Notes under the pieces: model-generated | Seen by the model: the letters and a program-made list of their open reading frames with translations, nothing else | What the model was told of the DNA's origin: nothing | The model's database searches: none | Shown here: in pieces, positions 1 to 8,354 of the stretch | Position numbering within the stretch: position 1 is the stretch's first letter | Layout: every line of letters begins with the position of its first letter | Translations under genes and position numbers: made by a program | From: a virus | DNA: 64,000 nt | Strand: one strand, 5' to 3' | IMG/VR virus record: IMGVR_UViG_3300009104_000975 | Location: 20,221-84,220 of that record

Positions 1-469
1 TGAATGGCAAGATATAGAAGATACTGTAGACAAGTACGTACAATTAGCAGAAAGTAATGCTAATATTATATTTTCAGTTAATGTATTACTTACAGCATTA
101 AACATAGGGTGCATAACAGAAACATGTGATTATCTTTATAGCAAATTAAAGAATTCAAAAACTGGCTGGATGCACACAAATAGAATTGCACCCGGAATGG
201 AATGGCATAGATATATTGATTATAGAAACTTGGGTAAAAAAACTAAACAAAGAATTAAAGACAAATGGAAAAAATGGGAAGATAGTAATCCGCCAGTTTT
301 AGCTGACAAAGATCATGCAATATCTAGACTGTATCAAATAGCAAAAGTATCTATAAACGAAGAGGGAGACATGGATGAACCACTTACAAAAGAACTTATG
401 CTAAAAAAACATCCTCAGGCTAAATTATGGAAATTATATAAACAAGACTTAAAGGAATTAGATATATGA
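1..469 (+). CDS. Radical SAM protein, C-terminal part (cut by window edge)
   Basis: The frame is open from base 2, so this is the 3' end of a gene that starts outside the window. About 155 residues are visible and they contain no cluster cysteines. They match the C-terminal third of the rSAM protein at 40831-42075: both contain WQDIEDT, then VLLTALNIG or VVLTALNIG, then EPLTKELML followed by KHPxAxLWK. By that homology it belongs to the N-twitch rSAM family. Its TGA overlaps the next ATG as ATGA. Confidence 0.75.
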   Translation, partial: EWQDIEDTVDKYVQLAESNANIIFSVNVLLTALNIGCITETCDYLYSKLKNSKTGWMHTNRIAPGMEWHRYIDYRNLGKKTKQRIKDKWKKWEDSNPPVLADKDHAISRLYQIAKVSINEEGDMDEPLTKELMLKKHPQAKLWKLYKQDLKELDI

Positions 470-789
470 TTGAGCTGTTTCTTAGTGCAATTCCAAATGT
501 ACTTTCTGCTATGTTTGTTGGAAGTATAGCAGGCGGACTAGTACAGGTATGTGAAAATGATATACCTAAACTTAAGAATCTTAAACCCAAACTATCAAAA
601 GTTATGATTGAAAGAGAAGTATCAGAAGACATTCGAACTGCTTTTTGGGATTCATATGATAATATCTATAATGGACCTAAACTTCCATCAGCCTGCGAGG
701 AGGCTTTACAAGCAGTAGGTACATCAAAACAAGAAGTTATAGATGAAATTAGTCCAGAAAAAAGCACACATGAACAAAGATTTAGATAA
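466..789 (+). CDS. Small protein with N-terminal membrane segment, unknown
   Basis: 107 residues. Residues 3-27 are hydrophobic and Gly/Ala/Ser rich (LFLSAIPNVL, then AMFVGSIAGG), consistent with one membrane segment or an uncleaved signal. The rest is polar, with a Lys-rich stretch (KLKNLKPKLSK) and a short acidic/amphipathic tail. It starts in an ATGA overlap with the upstream rSAM gene and runs 20 nt into the next one, so it is probably co-translated with them. I recognise no family; a small partner or anchor for the neighbouring enzymes is possible but unproven. Confidence 0.6.
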   Translation: MIELFLSAIPNVLSAMFVGSIAGGLVQVCENDIPKLKNLKPKLSKVMIEREVSEDIRTAFWDSYDNIYNGPKLPSACEEALQAVGTSKQEVIDEISPEKSTHEQRFR

Positions 790-1960
790 TAAAAAACCAG
801 CTTGTTATGTTCCATGGGTTACTCGATATGACTGGGGAAATGGAGATATAACTCCTTGCTGTGAGTTTGATCCTAATACGAAAATCAAAACAACAGAAAA
901 TATGTCATTAGAGGATAGCTTTAATCATCCCAAAATGAAAGCATTAAGAACACAATTATTAACTTGTGATAAAAATGATATTGATGCCCTCCCGACTGGT
1001 TGCAACCAATGTAAAGTATTTGAAAAAGCAGGAATGAAGGACTCAATGAGGCTAGCCGTTACTGATGTAGTCGAAAGAGCTGAACAAAACTCATCATATA
1101 AATTTAACCCTGATGAATTTAAGTTGCTATGGTTAGATTATAGAGAGAGTAACCTTTGTAACTTTAGTTGCAAAATGTGTGGTAAGGATTTGAGCAGTAC
1201 ACACGCAAAGATACAAGGAAAATATGGCAAGACAGGTATAATAAAAAGTCCTCATAAATTACAAATGTACTTAGATAGATTAGATGAAGTGAAATATGTT
1301 CAATTCTTAGGTGGTGAACCAGTATTAACTGATTCAATGTATATTATTCTAAAAGAAATAAAAAAGCGTAACCTACAGCATCAGATTTGCATGAATATTA
1401 CAACCAATGGTAGTTTACTGCATAAAGATAACGATAGTTTATTAGAATTATGTAAAGGATTTGATGCTGTACAAATTGCAATAAGCATTGATTGTATGGG
1501 AGATCAACATAATTATTGGAGGCACAAAGGTACATGGAATATAGTATGGAAAAACACACGTGAAATAGAAAAATGGGTACACTCTCAAGACGGTGCAAAT
1601 ATGAAAATAAGAACTGCTATTGGTTGGCCAAATGCATATGCTGCCAGAAAGACATTTGATATATTTGCTGATAAGTTAGGCAATGGCAAAGTAATTCATG
1701 TATGGAATTTAGTTAATATTCCAAGAGGATTAAGTCTTACACAATTGCCTCAAGACAGATTAGATGATTTATCCGTTTGGTGGAAGGATTATCCAGATGT
1801 AGCAAAAATGTTTAAAAATACTATATCTAACCCTAATATAAGAGAATTAATGTGGGTAAAAAAAGATATATTTAAGAAACATGATGCATGGCATGGAAAC
1901 AGTTTTGTAAAGGCCTTTCCTGAATTTGAAGATTTTTATAACAATATAGAAGATATGTAA
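770..1960 (+). CDS. N-twitch radical SAM protein
   Basis: About 396 residues. The N-terminal Cys module has C12 (ACYVPW), C30-C31 (ITPCC) and C78/C81 (CNQC). The SAM-cluster motif CNFSCKMC follows at C130/C134/C137, then a GGEP motif (FLGGEP). The CxxxCxxC loop holds a 4Fe-4S cluster that cleaves SAM; the N-terminal cysteines probably bind an auxiliary cluster. An ATG at 743 exists in frame, but 770 (MNKDLDNKKPAC) matches the tandem paralogue at 1960 and is preferred. Stop and next start overlap as TAATG. Substrate unknown. Confidence 0.85.
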   Translation: MNKDLDNKKPACYVPWVTRYDWGNGDITPCCEFDPNTKIKTTENMSLEDSFNHPKMKALRTQLLTCDKNDIDALPTGCNQCKVFEKAGMKDSMRLAVTDVVERAEQNSSYKFNPDEFKLLWLDYRESNLCNFSCKMCGKDLSSTHAKIQGKYGKTGIIKSPHKLQMYLDRLDEVKYVQFLGGEPVLTDSMYIILKEIKKRNLQHQICMNITTNGSLLHKDNDSLLELCKGFDAVQIAISIDCMGDQHNYWRHKGTWNIVWKNTREIEKWVHSQDGANMKIRTAIGWPNAYAARKTFDIFADKLGNGKVIHVWNLVNIPRGLSLTQLPQDRLDDLSVWWKDYPDVAKMFKNTISNPNIRELMWVKKDIFKKHDAWHGNSFVKAFPEFEDFYNNIEDM

Positions 1961-3123
1961 TGAATAATAAAAGACCAGCTTGTTATGCTCCATGGGTTAC
2001 CACATATGAATGGTCTAATGGAGATATAACTCCTTGTTGTGAATGGGATAGAGGAGAAGATGTTGACCACATCATGCATTCAAAAAAGCATCTATCATTT
2101 GAAGATAGATTTAATCATTCTAACTCACAAGCACTGCGAAAGAAAATGATGGAAGGACCTATTACAAATATACCTGGGTGTACCCATTGTGTTAATAATG
2201 AAAGATTAGGAGCATTCTCACATAGGCAATATCTTGATAAGTTAGTAGAAGATAGACAACCAATAGATCTAAATAAATTTATGTTAGTACATATGGATTA
2301 TAGAGAAAGTAATCTGTGTAATTTTAGTTGTAAAATGTGTGGACACGATTTAAGTAGCACACATGCTGTAATAAGAAATTGGATTGATGGTGATAACAAA
2401 CAATTTCCAAAAGATGGAGTAAGAAAAAATCAACATCATTTACAAATGTATTTAGATAGATTAGATGAAGTTAAAATAATACATTTCTTAGGTGGCGAGC
2501 CTATGTTAATGGACTCAATGTATATCATTTTAGAAGAAATAAAAAAACGCGATATAGGAAAAAATATAAATGTACGTATTACAACTAACGGTAGTTTATT
2601 ACATAGAGAAAAAGATAATCTATTTGAATATTTAGAAGGAATAAAGTACAAAGCATTTTTTATAAGTATAGAGGCTATAGGCGATCAACATAACTATTGG
2701 CGACATAAAGGCACATGGAATATTGTATGGAAAAATACTCTTGAGATAAACAAATATGTAAAAGAGAATAAACGTAATACAGGAATAGGAATTAGAACTG
2801 TATTATCATGGCCAACTGCATATGCGGCAAAAAAAGCATTTGATTTAATGAAAGACAATGGTATAGATCACGGTTATACCTTTATCATGGATCCAAAAGG
2901 ATTAAGAATATCACAGTTACCACAGCATCACCTTGATGCTTTAGTTGAACATTGGAAAGAATATCCAGAAATACAGGATGCATTCTTAAATACTAAATCA
3001 AGAATTAATTGGGCAGAACTTAGCGAACAAAAAAAGACAATGATGCAACATGATGCATGGCATAAAAATAGTTTCGTAGATGCATTTCCTGAATTTGAAG
3101 AGTTTTATAACAAGATCCCTTAA
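1960..3123 (+). CDS. N-twitch radical SAM protein, tandem paralogue
   Basis: 387 residues. Cysteines are C8 (ACYAPW), C26-C27 (TPCC), C74/C77 (CTHC) and the core CNFSCKMC at C120/C124/C127. It shares YRESNLCNFSCKMC, LQMYLDRLDEVK, GGEP and GDQHNYWRHKGTWN with the gene just upstream and is clearly a tandem duplicate. Both end with HDAWHxNSFVxAFPEFExFYN. The transcript probably ends soon after; a new promoter follows at 3143. Confidence 0.85.
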   Translation: MNNKRPACYAPWVTTYEWSNGDITPCCEWDRGEDVDHIMHSKKHLSFEDRFNHSNSQALRKKMMEGPITNIPGCTHCVNNERLGAFSHRQYLDKLVEDRQPIDLNKFMLVHMDYRESNLCNFSCKMCGHDLSSTHAVIRNWIDGDNKQFPKDGVRKNQHHLQMYLDRLDEVKIIHFLGGEPMLMDSMYIILEEIKKRDIGKNINVRITTNGSLLHREKDNLFEYLEGIKYKAFFISIEAIGDQHNYWRHKGTWNIVWKNTLEINKYVKENKRNTGIGIRTVLSWPTAYAAKKAFDLMKDNGIDHGYTFIMDPKGLRISQLPQHHLDALVEHWKEYPEIQDAFLNTKSRINWAELSEQKKTMMQHDAWHKNSFVDAFPEFEEFYNKIP

Positions 3124-3142
3124 ATATAAGCACTTATATAGG

Positions 3143-3171
3143 TTGACTTAACCTAATTTCCTTGCTATAAT
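3143..3171 (+). promoter_or_regulatory. Sigma70-type promoter
   Basis: TTGACT at 3143-3148, a 17-nt spacer, and TATAAT at 3166-3171. Both boxes are near or at consensus. The site lies in a 94-nt gap and would drive the gene at 3218. A short dyad (AGGTT, then AACCT) flanks the -35 box at 3140-3154. Confidence 0.75.
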
Positions 3172-3217
3172 AACTAATAAAACAACAATTAACCAATCAA
3201 TCGGAGAAAATCCCACA

Positions 3218-3718
3218 ATGATTGACATGAACTTAAACGGCGAGCAATTTGCTAAAGACTATTTTAAATGGTCAGCATATTATAACTATATGCTAGTATC
3301 ATTCTATGTAACTAGAATATCAAAGCAATGTGCAAGGTTTGACAAACCATTTCCATGGAATGTAAACTTTTATTCATTACATACTGACAAATATGTATTA
3401 ACCAATGAATCAAATAGAGCTACAATGGGAAGAAATTTTGATGATACTCATTTTGTGCAAGATACATATTATAATATAGCCAGATACATATACAATCATC
3501 CCAACGAGGATAAACAATCAATCAAACAATATCTATTAGACGAAGGGCGATGCATACCCAAAGCATTCGCTATGCAATACATTATTGGTGCAATAGAAAC
3601 ATCTGACCTAGAAGCATTTAAACTATGCTTAAATAAATTAAGAATAATAAAATGGGATGAGGCTATGACAAATGGTGTATCTAAATGGGACGTAAGTTGG
3701 GATGGATTAAACTTATAA
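3218..3718 (+). CDS. Phage protein of unknown function
   Basis: 166 residues, soluble, aromatic-rich N-terminus (FKWSAYYNYMLVSFYV), no signal or membrane segment I would trust. It has a GGAG ribosome binding site about 12 nt before the ATG and sits first after the promoter at 3143. The stop overlaps the exonuclease start as TAATG, so the two are likely translated together. No family recognised. Confidence 0.6.
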   Translation: MIDMNLNGEQFAKDYFKWSAYYNYMLVSFYVTRISKQCARFDKPFPWNVNFYSLHTDKYVLTNESNRATMGRNFDDTHFVQDTYYNIARYIYNHPNEDKQSIKQYLLDEGRCIPKAFAMQYIIGAIETSDLEAFKLCLNKLRIIKWDEAMTNGVSKWDVSWDGLNL

Positions 3719-4257
3719 TGACAACACACGCAATGATAGATTTAGAAACACTAGGCACTACACCAGATTGTGCAGTACTAACAATTGGTGGTGTTAAGTT
3801 TGATCCTAATCTTATTCATAAACCAACACAAGAATTTTATTATAGATTTGAAGTAAATGAACAATTAGATAAAGGTAGGACTACTTTAGAAAGTACACTT
3901 GAGTGGTGGGGTAAACAAGATGAAGCAGTGCGTGAAGAAGCCCTAGGTGACGGGAATCGTACACCTGTAATAGAAGTACTTCAAGCATTAAACAAGTGGT
4001 GCGTAGGAGTTGATGCTTTTTGGTGTCAAGGTCCTGCATTTGATATATGTATATTGGAAAATTTATATAGACAATATGATCATCATATACCTTGGGCTTT
4101 TTGGAAAATTAAAGATAGTAGAACACTGTTTAGTATTATGCCAAAAGACCCACGTAAAGAAATAAACTTTTCGGCACACAATGCATTAGAAGATTGTAAA
4201 GTACAAGCAATGTGTGTACAGCAAACAATAAAAGAATTAGGTTTAACCATAAGGTAG
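3718..4257 (+). CDS. DEDD-type 3'-5' exonuclease
   Basis: 179 residues. Motif I is MIDLET (D8, E10), and a C-terminal HNALEDCKVQA carries the conserved His and Asp of the DEDDh group. Length and spacing match the Rv2179c/exodeoxyribonuclease VIII-like single-domain nucleases of phages, which remove nucleotides from 3' ends using two metal ions. Start 3718 lies in a TAATG overlap and begins MTTHAMIDLET; an upstream in-frame ATG at 3685 lies inside the previous gene and is not needed. DNA versus RNA substrate cannot be told. Confidence 0.75.
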   Translation: MTTHAMIDLETLGTTPDCAVLTIGGVKFDPNLIHKPTQEFYYRFEVNEQLDKGRTTLESTLEWWGKQDEAVREEALGDGNRTPVIEVLQALNKWCVGVDAFWCQGPAFDICILENLYRQYDHHIPWAFWKIKDSRTLFSIMPKDPRKEINFSAHNALEDCKVQAMCVQQTIKELGLTIR

Positions 4258-4309
4258 ACTTGAGAAGTATTAGAAACATCAATTTTAAACTCATAAATCA
4301 ATGTTTTTG

Positions 4310-4338
4310 TTGACATTTTCTAAATACTATTATACAAT
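4310..4338 (+). promoter_or_regulatory. Overlapping sigma70-type and T4-late-type promoters
   Basis: TTGACA at 4310-4315, a 17-nt spacer and TACAAT at 4333-4338 form a host-type promoter. Inside the spacer is CTAAATACTATT (from 4320), which carries the T4 late core TAAATACTATT. Both would read into the clamp gene at 4366, which has an AGGAG site. Confidence 0.6.
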
Positions 4339-4365
4339 AAAGTAACTAAACACAGGAGAAAGTAT

Positions 4366-5118
4366 ATGAGTACAAGAGATATAGTGCAAGACATTGTCAA
4401 GCACACAGCCGGCCTAGGCTTTATTACATCAGTAAAAGTAACAGGTACAGACGAAAGCACGACACTAGATGCAATGGATGCAGATCGTACAGTGATTTTA
4501 CAGGCTAAACTACACAACACAGTAGACGAGTTCAAAGGTGAATTTGGACTTGGTAACCTTGGATTTTTAGCAGGTGTTACAGCATTACCAAACTATCAAA
4601 CAGATGATTCAACAGTAGAAGTTGTATCACGTGAACGTAATGGAGTTGCAAGTCCAGATCATTTGATGTTCAGAGATGTTGAAGGTAACACAGACCAATA
4701 TCGTTTTATGAGCAAAGAAATTATTGAACAAACTTTACAAACAGTTAAGTTCAAAGGTGTTGAATGGGATGTAACACTTGAGCCAACTAAAGCAAAAGTA
4801 AATGAATTACAAGCAGTAGCAGGAATATATGGTGGTATTGAACCAAACTTTACAGTTAAAACTGATAAAGATGCAAACCTTATTATTACTGTTGGTGCCG
4901 CTGATGGTAGTTTTACAGGTAAACGTACATTTGCACAAAATGTAAATGGTGAAATCACAGAAGGTTATGCATGGCCATTAAACCAAGTACTAGCAATTTT
5001 AAGACTTGGAATGAGTGGAACGTGTGTAATGCAAATTAGTAAGAAAGGTGCATTGTTAATTTCAGTTGATTCTGGCATTGGCAAGTATGATTATATTTTA
5101 CCAGCACTAACAGTATAG
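4366..5118 (+). CDS. Sliding clamp, gp45-like
   Basis: 250 residues. The order of hydrophobic strands, including a FGLGNLGFLAGV segment like the gp45 LNGFLGILSLV region, and a two-domain repeat ending in GALLISVD...YDYILPAL, fit a T4 gp45-type clamp (228 residues in T4). Such clamps form a trimeric ring that tethers DNA polymerase and activates late transcription. No other replication gene of the T4 cluster lies beside it here. Assignment rests on residual pattern similarity, so a clamp-like relative is possible. Confidence 0.65.
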   Translation: MSTRDIVQDIVKHTAGLGFITSVKVTGTDESTTLDAMDADRTVILQAKLHNTVDEFKGEFGLGNLGFLAGVTALPNYQTDDSTVEVVSRERNGVASPDHLMFRDVEGNTDQYRFMSKEIIEQTLQTVKFKGVEWDVTLEPTKAKVNELQAVAGIYGGIEPNFTVKTDKDANLIITVGAADGSFTGKRTFAQNVNGEITEGYAWPLNQVLAILRLGMSGTCVMQISKKGALLISVDSGIGKYDYILPALTV

Positions 5119-5130
5119 GATAAAGACGAC

Positions 5131-6624
5131 GTGGCAGACATAAAAAACTTAACAGAAAGCAATAAAGACTACAGTGTATTCTTACCGAGTATCAGTAGTT
5201 TTTATTCAAAGTTTATAGCCCAAGCACAAAAGCGTCCAGACTTTGTTAAGCCTGAACGTATGCCTAAAGGATTTGAATTTGGGATAGATGGCTTTGACTT
5301 TTTAAAACCAAAAAATAGTTACTATCATTACAAATGGGGATTATACTCTGCAGGTCATGCTACTCGCGATACAGCGAAAAGTGATGTGCAAGAGCCAATG
5401 ATCCAAAAACGTGATAGAGAAACTAGTTTTATTCTCGGCGACAGTGGCGGATATCAAATTGCTACTGGTGTAATTCAGTGTGATTGGGAAAACTTTAAAA
5501 CAAATGATGATCTACGTAAAACAATGCTTAACTGGTTAGAACATACGTGTGATTATAGTATGATACTAGATGTACCAACACTTGCCGCGGCTCCACCGTT
5601 GAATGCAAAGACAGGATTAAGAGATTGGATAGATTGCTTAGATTATACAATTCATAATAATGATTACTTTGTAAGACACAGAACAGGTAATACAAAGTTT
5701 TTAAATGTATTACAAGGAAACAACGAACAACAAGCAGACGATTGGTATAATGCAGTTAAGAACTATCAGTTTGAAGGATGGGCAATGGCTGGTTATAATA
5801 TGAAGCAGTTACATCTTGCATTGCGTAGGCTTATTGTATTAAGAGATGAGAAGATGCTTGACCCAGGTAGAGATTTAATTCACTATCTAGGAACAAGTAA
5901 ATTAAATTGGGCGTGTATTTTTACAGCCATACAACGTAATATTAGAGAAACTATTAATCCAAATATGATGGTATCATATGATGCGGCTAGTCCTTTTCTT
6001 ACAACAGCCAAAGGACAAGCATACAGTCAGCATGTACATAGAAACGATAAGTTTAGTAATGTTATGGAACAAGCAGTAGATGATAAACGTTTACAATATA
6101 GTAATATACCTTTTCCATTTAATAGTCCTATTGGGCAACGTATGACAATGGGAGACATTTGTTATATGGGACCAGGTATGCTTAATAAAATTGGCAAGGA
6201 AGGCAAGACTAGTTGGGATAGTTTCTCATACTTCTTGCTAATGGCACATAACGTTTATCAACATATTGAAAGTGTACAACGTGCTAATGCATTATCTGAT
6301 ATTGCATGTACAAGATATAAGCCAAACCATTTAGAATGGAGTAAAGTAAAAGCGAAACAACAAGAATTTGACTTATGGGTTCCACGTGATGTAATTTATG
6401 TTACAGAATTCATTAACAAATTATTTAAGAGCGAAACGCCTATGCAATTGCTTAACGAAGGTGAAGCAATGCTAACAAACTTTAGTGGAATGAAATCCAT
6501 CAAAACATCACAAGGTGCATTTGATAGTTTGTTTGATTCGGGCGATAACATTCAAGAGGAATCCGACGGTGAGTACACGGCGGAACAAGTAGAAGCGGCG
6601 GAGGATTTCTTAGAACACCTATAA
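5131..6624 (+). CDS. dpdA: DpdA-like DNA guanine transglycosylase
   Basis: 497 residues, GTG start 12 nt after the clamp stop. TGT-superfamily features are visible: GDSGGYQIATG with D104, FLNVLQG at about 190-196, GWAMAGYN at 216-223, and VSYDAASP with D284, in the positions of the two catalytic aspartates of tRNA-guanine transglycosylases. The family swaps guanine for a 7-deazaguanine. With folE, queD and queE in the same window, and no tRNA-binding context, a DNA-modifying DpdA is most likely. The C-terminal about 80 residues are acidic and may bind DNA or a partner. A phage tRNA transglycosylase is the alternative. Confidence 0.8.
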   Translation: MADIKNLTESNKDYSVFLPSISSFYSKFIAQAQKRPDFVKPERMPKGFEFGIDGFDFLKPKNSYYHYKWGLYSAGHATRDTAKSDVQEPMIQKRDRETSFILGDSGGYQIATGVIQCDWENFKTNDDLRKTMLNWLEHTCDYSMILDVPTLAAAPPLNAKTGLRDWIDCLDYTIHNNDYFVRHRTGNTKFLNVLQGNNEQQADDWYNAVKNYQFEGWAMAGYNMKQLHLALRRLIVLRDEKMLDPGRDLIHYLGTSKLNWACIFTAIQRNIRETINPNMMVSYDAASPFLTTAKGQAYSQHVHRNDKFSNVMEQAVDDKRLQYSNIPFPFNSPIGQRMTMGDICYMGPGMLNKIGKEGKTSWDSFSYFLLMAHNVYQHIESVQRANALSDIACTRYKPNHLEWSKVKAKQQEFDLWVPRDVIYVTEFINKLFKSETPMQLLNEGEAMLTNFSGMKSIKTSQGAFDSLFDSGDNIQEESDGEYTAEQVEAAEDFLEHL

Positions 6625-6640
6625 ACAAGGAGAGATTATT

Positions 6641-6841
6641 ATGGGAAGTAGTACAGTTAACAGTAAAAAAAGACATTTAGAACATTTGATTGAGAAACAT
6701 AGAAACTTAGATGAACAAATAACAGCTTTTTATAATCAAATGCATCCAGATGAGAAAATTAGGCAAATGAAATTTGATAAGTTAATGTTAAAACAAGAAA
6801 TCGCAAGTTTAGAAACAGAAATAGCAGGAATGAAAGATTAG
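6641..6841 (+). CDS. Small coiled-coil protein, DUF465/YdcH-like
   Basis: 66 residues, almost all helical: EHLIEKHRNLDEQI, then KLMLKQEIASLETEI, the pattern of YdcH/DUF465 hairpin proteins. It has an AAGGAG site and lies between dpdA and a conserved small gene. Function of the family is unknown. Confidence 0.65.
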   Translation: MGSSTVNSKKRHLEHLIEKHRNLDEQITAFYNQMHPDEKIRQMKFDKLMLKQEIASLETEIAGMKD

Positions 6842-6844
6842 ATT

Positions 6845-7387
6845 ATGAAAAGAGATATAGGTGTACAAGGAGATACAAAGTATTTTATCGGCAACGAAGT
6901 TGAAAAAACTCCTGCCTTGCATATGAAAACATTATTTGTTAATGGTATGCTTGACCCTAATGATGTTGTAGCCAATGCAAAGTATAATGGCATACATCAT
7001 GTATATCTAGGAGCTAATCAAAGTTTTTGGTTAGACGACAAAGACGCTTCAGGTGTAGCGACACCAGAACAATTTAGAGGATGGAATAATCTATTTAATA
7101 AATTAAGAGAAGAAGGTTTTTGGATTACTTTAGATTATGATCTAAAATATCATTCATGGGTATTAGAACAAGGATTTAATAAGTATGAAAAATTTATTAG
7201 TATGATTAGTGCTAAACTACCAAACATTGATCAACTAAATGAAAATGCTAGACTTAAACTCGATGATAGAGATTTTAAATTTAGTAACAACGGTGTATGG
7301 GTTCACCCTGTACAACAACTAAAATCACAGGAAAGTATTACAACCTGGGATGAATATAAAAATGACAAGGAGATGCAAAATGACTAA
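6845..7387 (+). CDS. Conserved phage-type protein, unknown
   Basis: 180 residues, soluble. Strand-helix alternation (KTLFVNG, HHVYLGANQSFW, FWITLDYDLKYHSW) suggests an alpha/beta barrel-like half fold, but no catalytic motif is evident. It is set 4 nt after the YdcH-like gene and its stop region contains the next RBS and start. Position next to dpdA is the only functional hint. Confidence 0.6.
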   Translation: MKRDIGVQGDTKYFIGNEVEKTPALHMKTLFVNGMLDPNDVVANAKYNGIHHVYLGANQSFWLDDKDASGVATPEQFRGWNNLFNKLREEGFWITLDYDLKYHSWVLEQGFNKYEKFISMISAKLPNIDQLNENARLKLDDRDFKFSNNGVWVHPVQQLKSQESITTWDEYKNDKEMQND

Positions 7388-7592
7388 GAAAATACGTCTA
7401 ATGGACGAAACAGGTGAAGAGATGTCTGTAGATAATAAAACAGATGAAACAGCATCAATGGATTCAGACATAGTTGTAAAGCAACTCATGAAATACCTTG
7501 AAGCAATTGATTGGAAATTATGGGAAATGCTTAAATTAATGAAGGCTGAAAAAGACCAAGAAGATGAGGAAGAAGAGAAAACAGATGCTTAA
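7380..7592 (+). CDS. Small acidic protein, unknown
   Basis: 70 residues starting MTKKIRLMDETGEEM. The start at 7380 has AAGGAG upstream and overlaps the preceding gene by 8 nt; an earlier in-frame ATG at 7350 lacks this. The C-terminus is strongly acidic (DQEDEEEEKTDA), a feature shared with the protein at 7983, and may be a docking tail. Confidence 0.6.
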   Translation: MTKKIRLMDETGEEMSVDNKTDETASMDSDIVVKQLMKYLEAIDWKLWEMLKLMKAEKDQEDEEEEKTDA

Positions 7593-7977
7593 CGTAACAC
7601 AAAGACAAATTTGGGTAACATTTCAAAAGGAAGGTATACATTTATATCCTGCCGCAAAAGATGATCCAAAGTTGGCAACAGGTGAATGGGACGATGTTTC
7701 ATTCTTAGGTGTACCACACAGGCACATCTTTCACTTTCGAGTAGCAATTGATGTATTCCATGATGATAGAGATATTGAATTTATTCAATTCAAACGTTGG
7801 CTAGAATCATTATATGCTACAGATACATTAGAACTAAATCATCGTAGTTGTGAGATGATTGCAGAGGAATTAGCACAGGAAATACACAACAAATATCCAG
7901 GACGTTCTATAACAATTAGTGTTGCTGAGGATAATGAGAACGGAGCAACAATGACTTTTAACCCTAAACAAGGATAA
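7585..7977 (+). CDS. Phage protein with possible T-fold, unknown
   Basis: 130 residues, start MLNVTQRQIWV overlapping the previous stop by 8 nt. It contains HIFHFRV, VFHDDRDIEFI, CEMIAEELAQEI and ITISVAEDNENGA. The spacing faintly recalls 6-pyruvoyl-tetrahydropterin-synthase-like folds, and it lies among 7-deazaguanine genes, but the zinc-ligand HxH signature is absent. I would treat the fold as a guess. Alternatively a structural or assembly protein conserved in T4-like phages. Confidence 0.55.
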   Translation: MLNVTQRQIWVTFQKEGIHLYPAAKDDPKLATGEWDDVSFLGVPHRHIFHFRVAIDVFHDDRDIEFIQFKRWLESLYATDTLELNHRSCEMIAEELAQEIHNKYPGRSITISVAEDNENGATMTFNPKQG

Positions 7978-7982
7978 CGAAA

Positions 7983-8354
7983 ATGTCTGAAGAAGAAAAA
8001 AAAGATATTCCAGTAAGTAACCCAGGTTCAGGTAATTATTTTAAAAACATGGGCTATTATAATATTAATGATATTAAATATGATTTACTTAAAATTATAC
8101 AACCGTATGATGGATATATGTATAATGAAGTAGAAACTAATAAACTTATTAGTGTTTTTACATCATATTTGGGTGACCTAAAGAGAAGTTACAAAGTTTA
8201 TAGTTTTGAAATTGCACCAACTGAAAAAGAAAATGCAATTACATTTGATATTCAAATCAAAATGCAAAAGGACAGAAGTCCTAAGAAACTAAAAATTCAT
8301 GTTGGTAAACTTTGGTTACCAAAGAAAGAGGAAGAAGAGGAAACAAATGCGTAA
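7983..8354 (+). CDS. Small phage protein with acidic tail, unknown
   Basis: 123 residues beginning MSEEEKKDIPVS and ending KKEEEEETNA, so both termini are charged. The middle (YDLLKIIQPYDGYMY, then a FEIAPTEKENAITFDIQI strand region) looks like a compact alpha/beta domain. It overlaps the glycosyltransferase start by 8 nt. No family recognised. Confidence 0.55.
   Translation: MSEEEKKDIPVSNPGSGNYFKNMGYYNINDIKYDLLKIIQPYDGYMYNEVETNKLISVFTSYLGDLKRSYKVYSFEIAPTEKENAITFDIQIKMQKDRSPKKLKIHVGKLWLPKKEEEEETNA

Noticed and set aside
7585-7977. Protein at 7585 as a second QueD
   Set aside because: Only weak resemblance; the zinc-ligand motif is absent.
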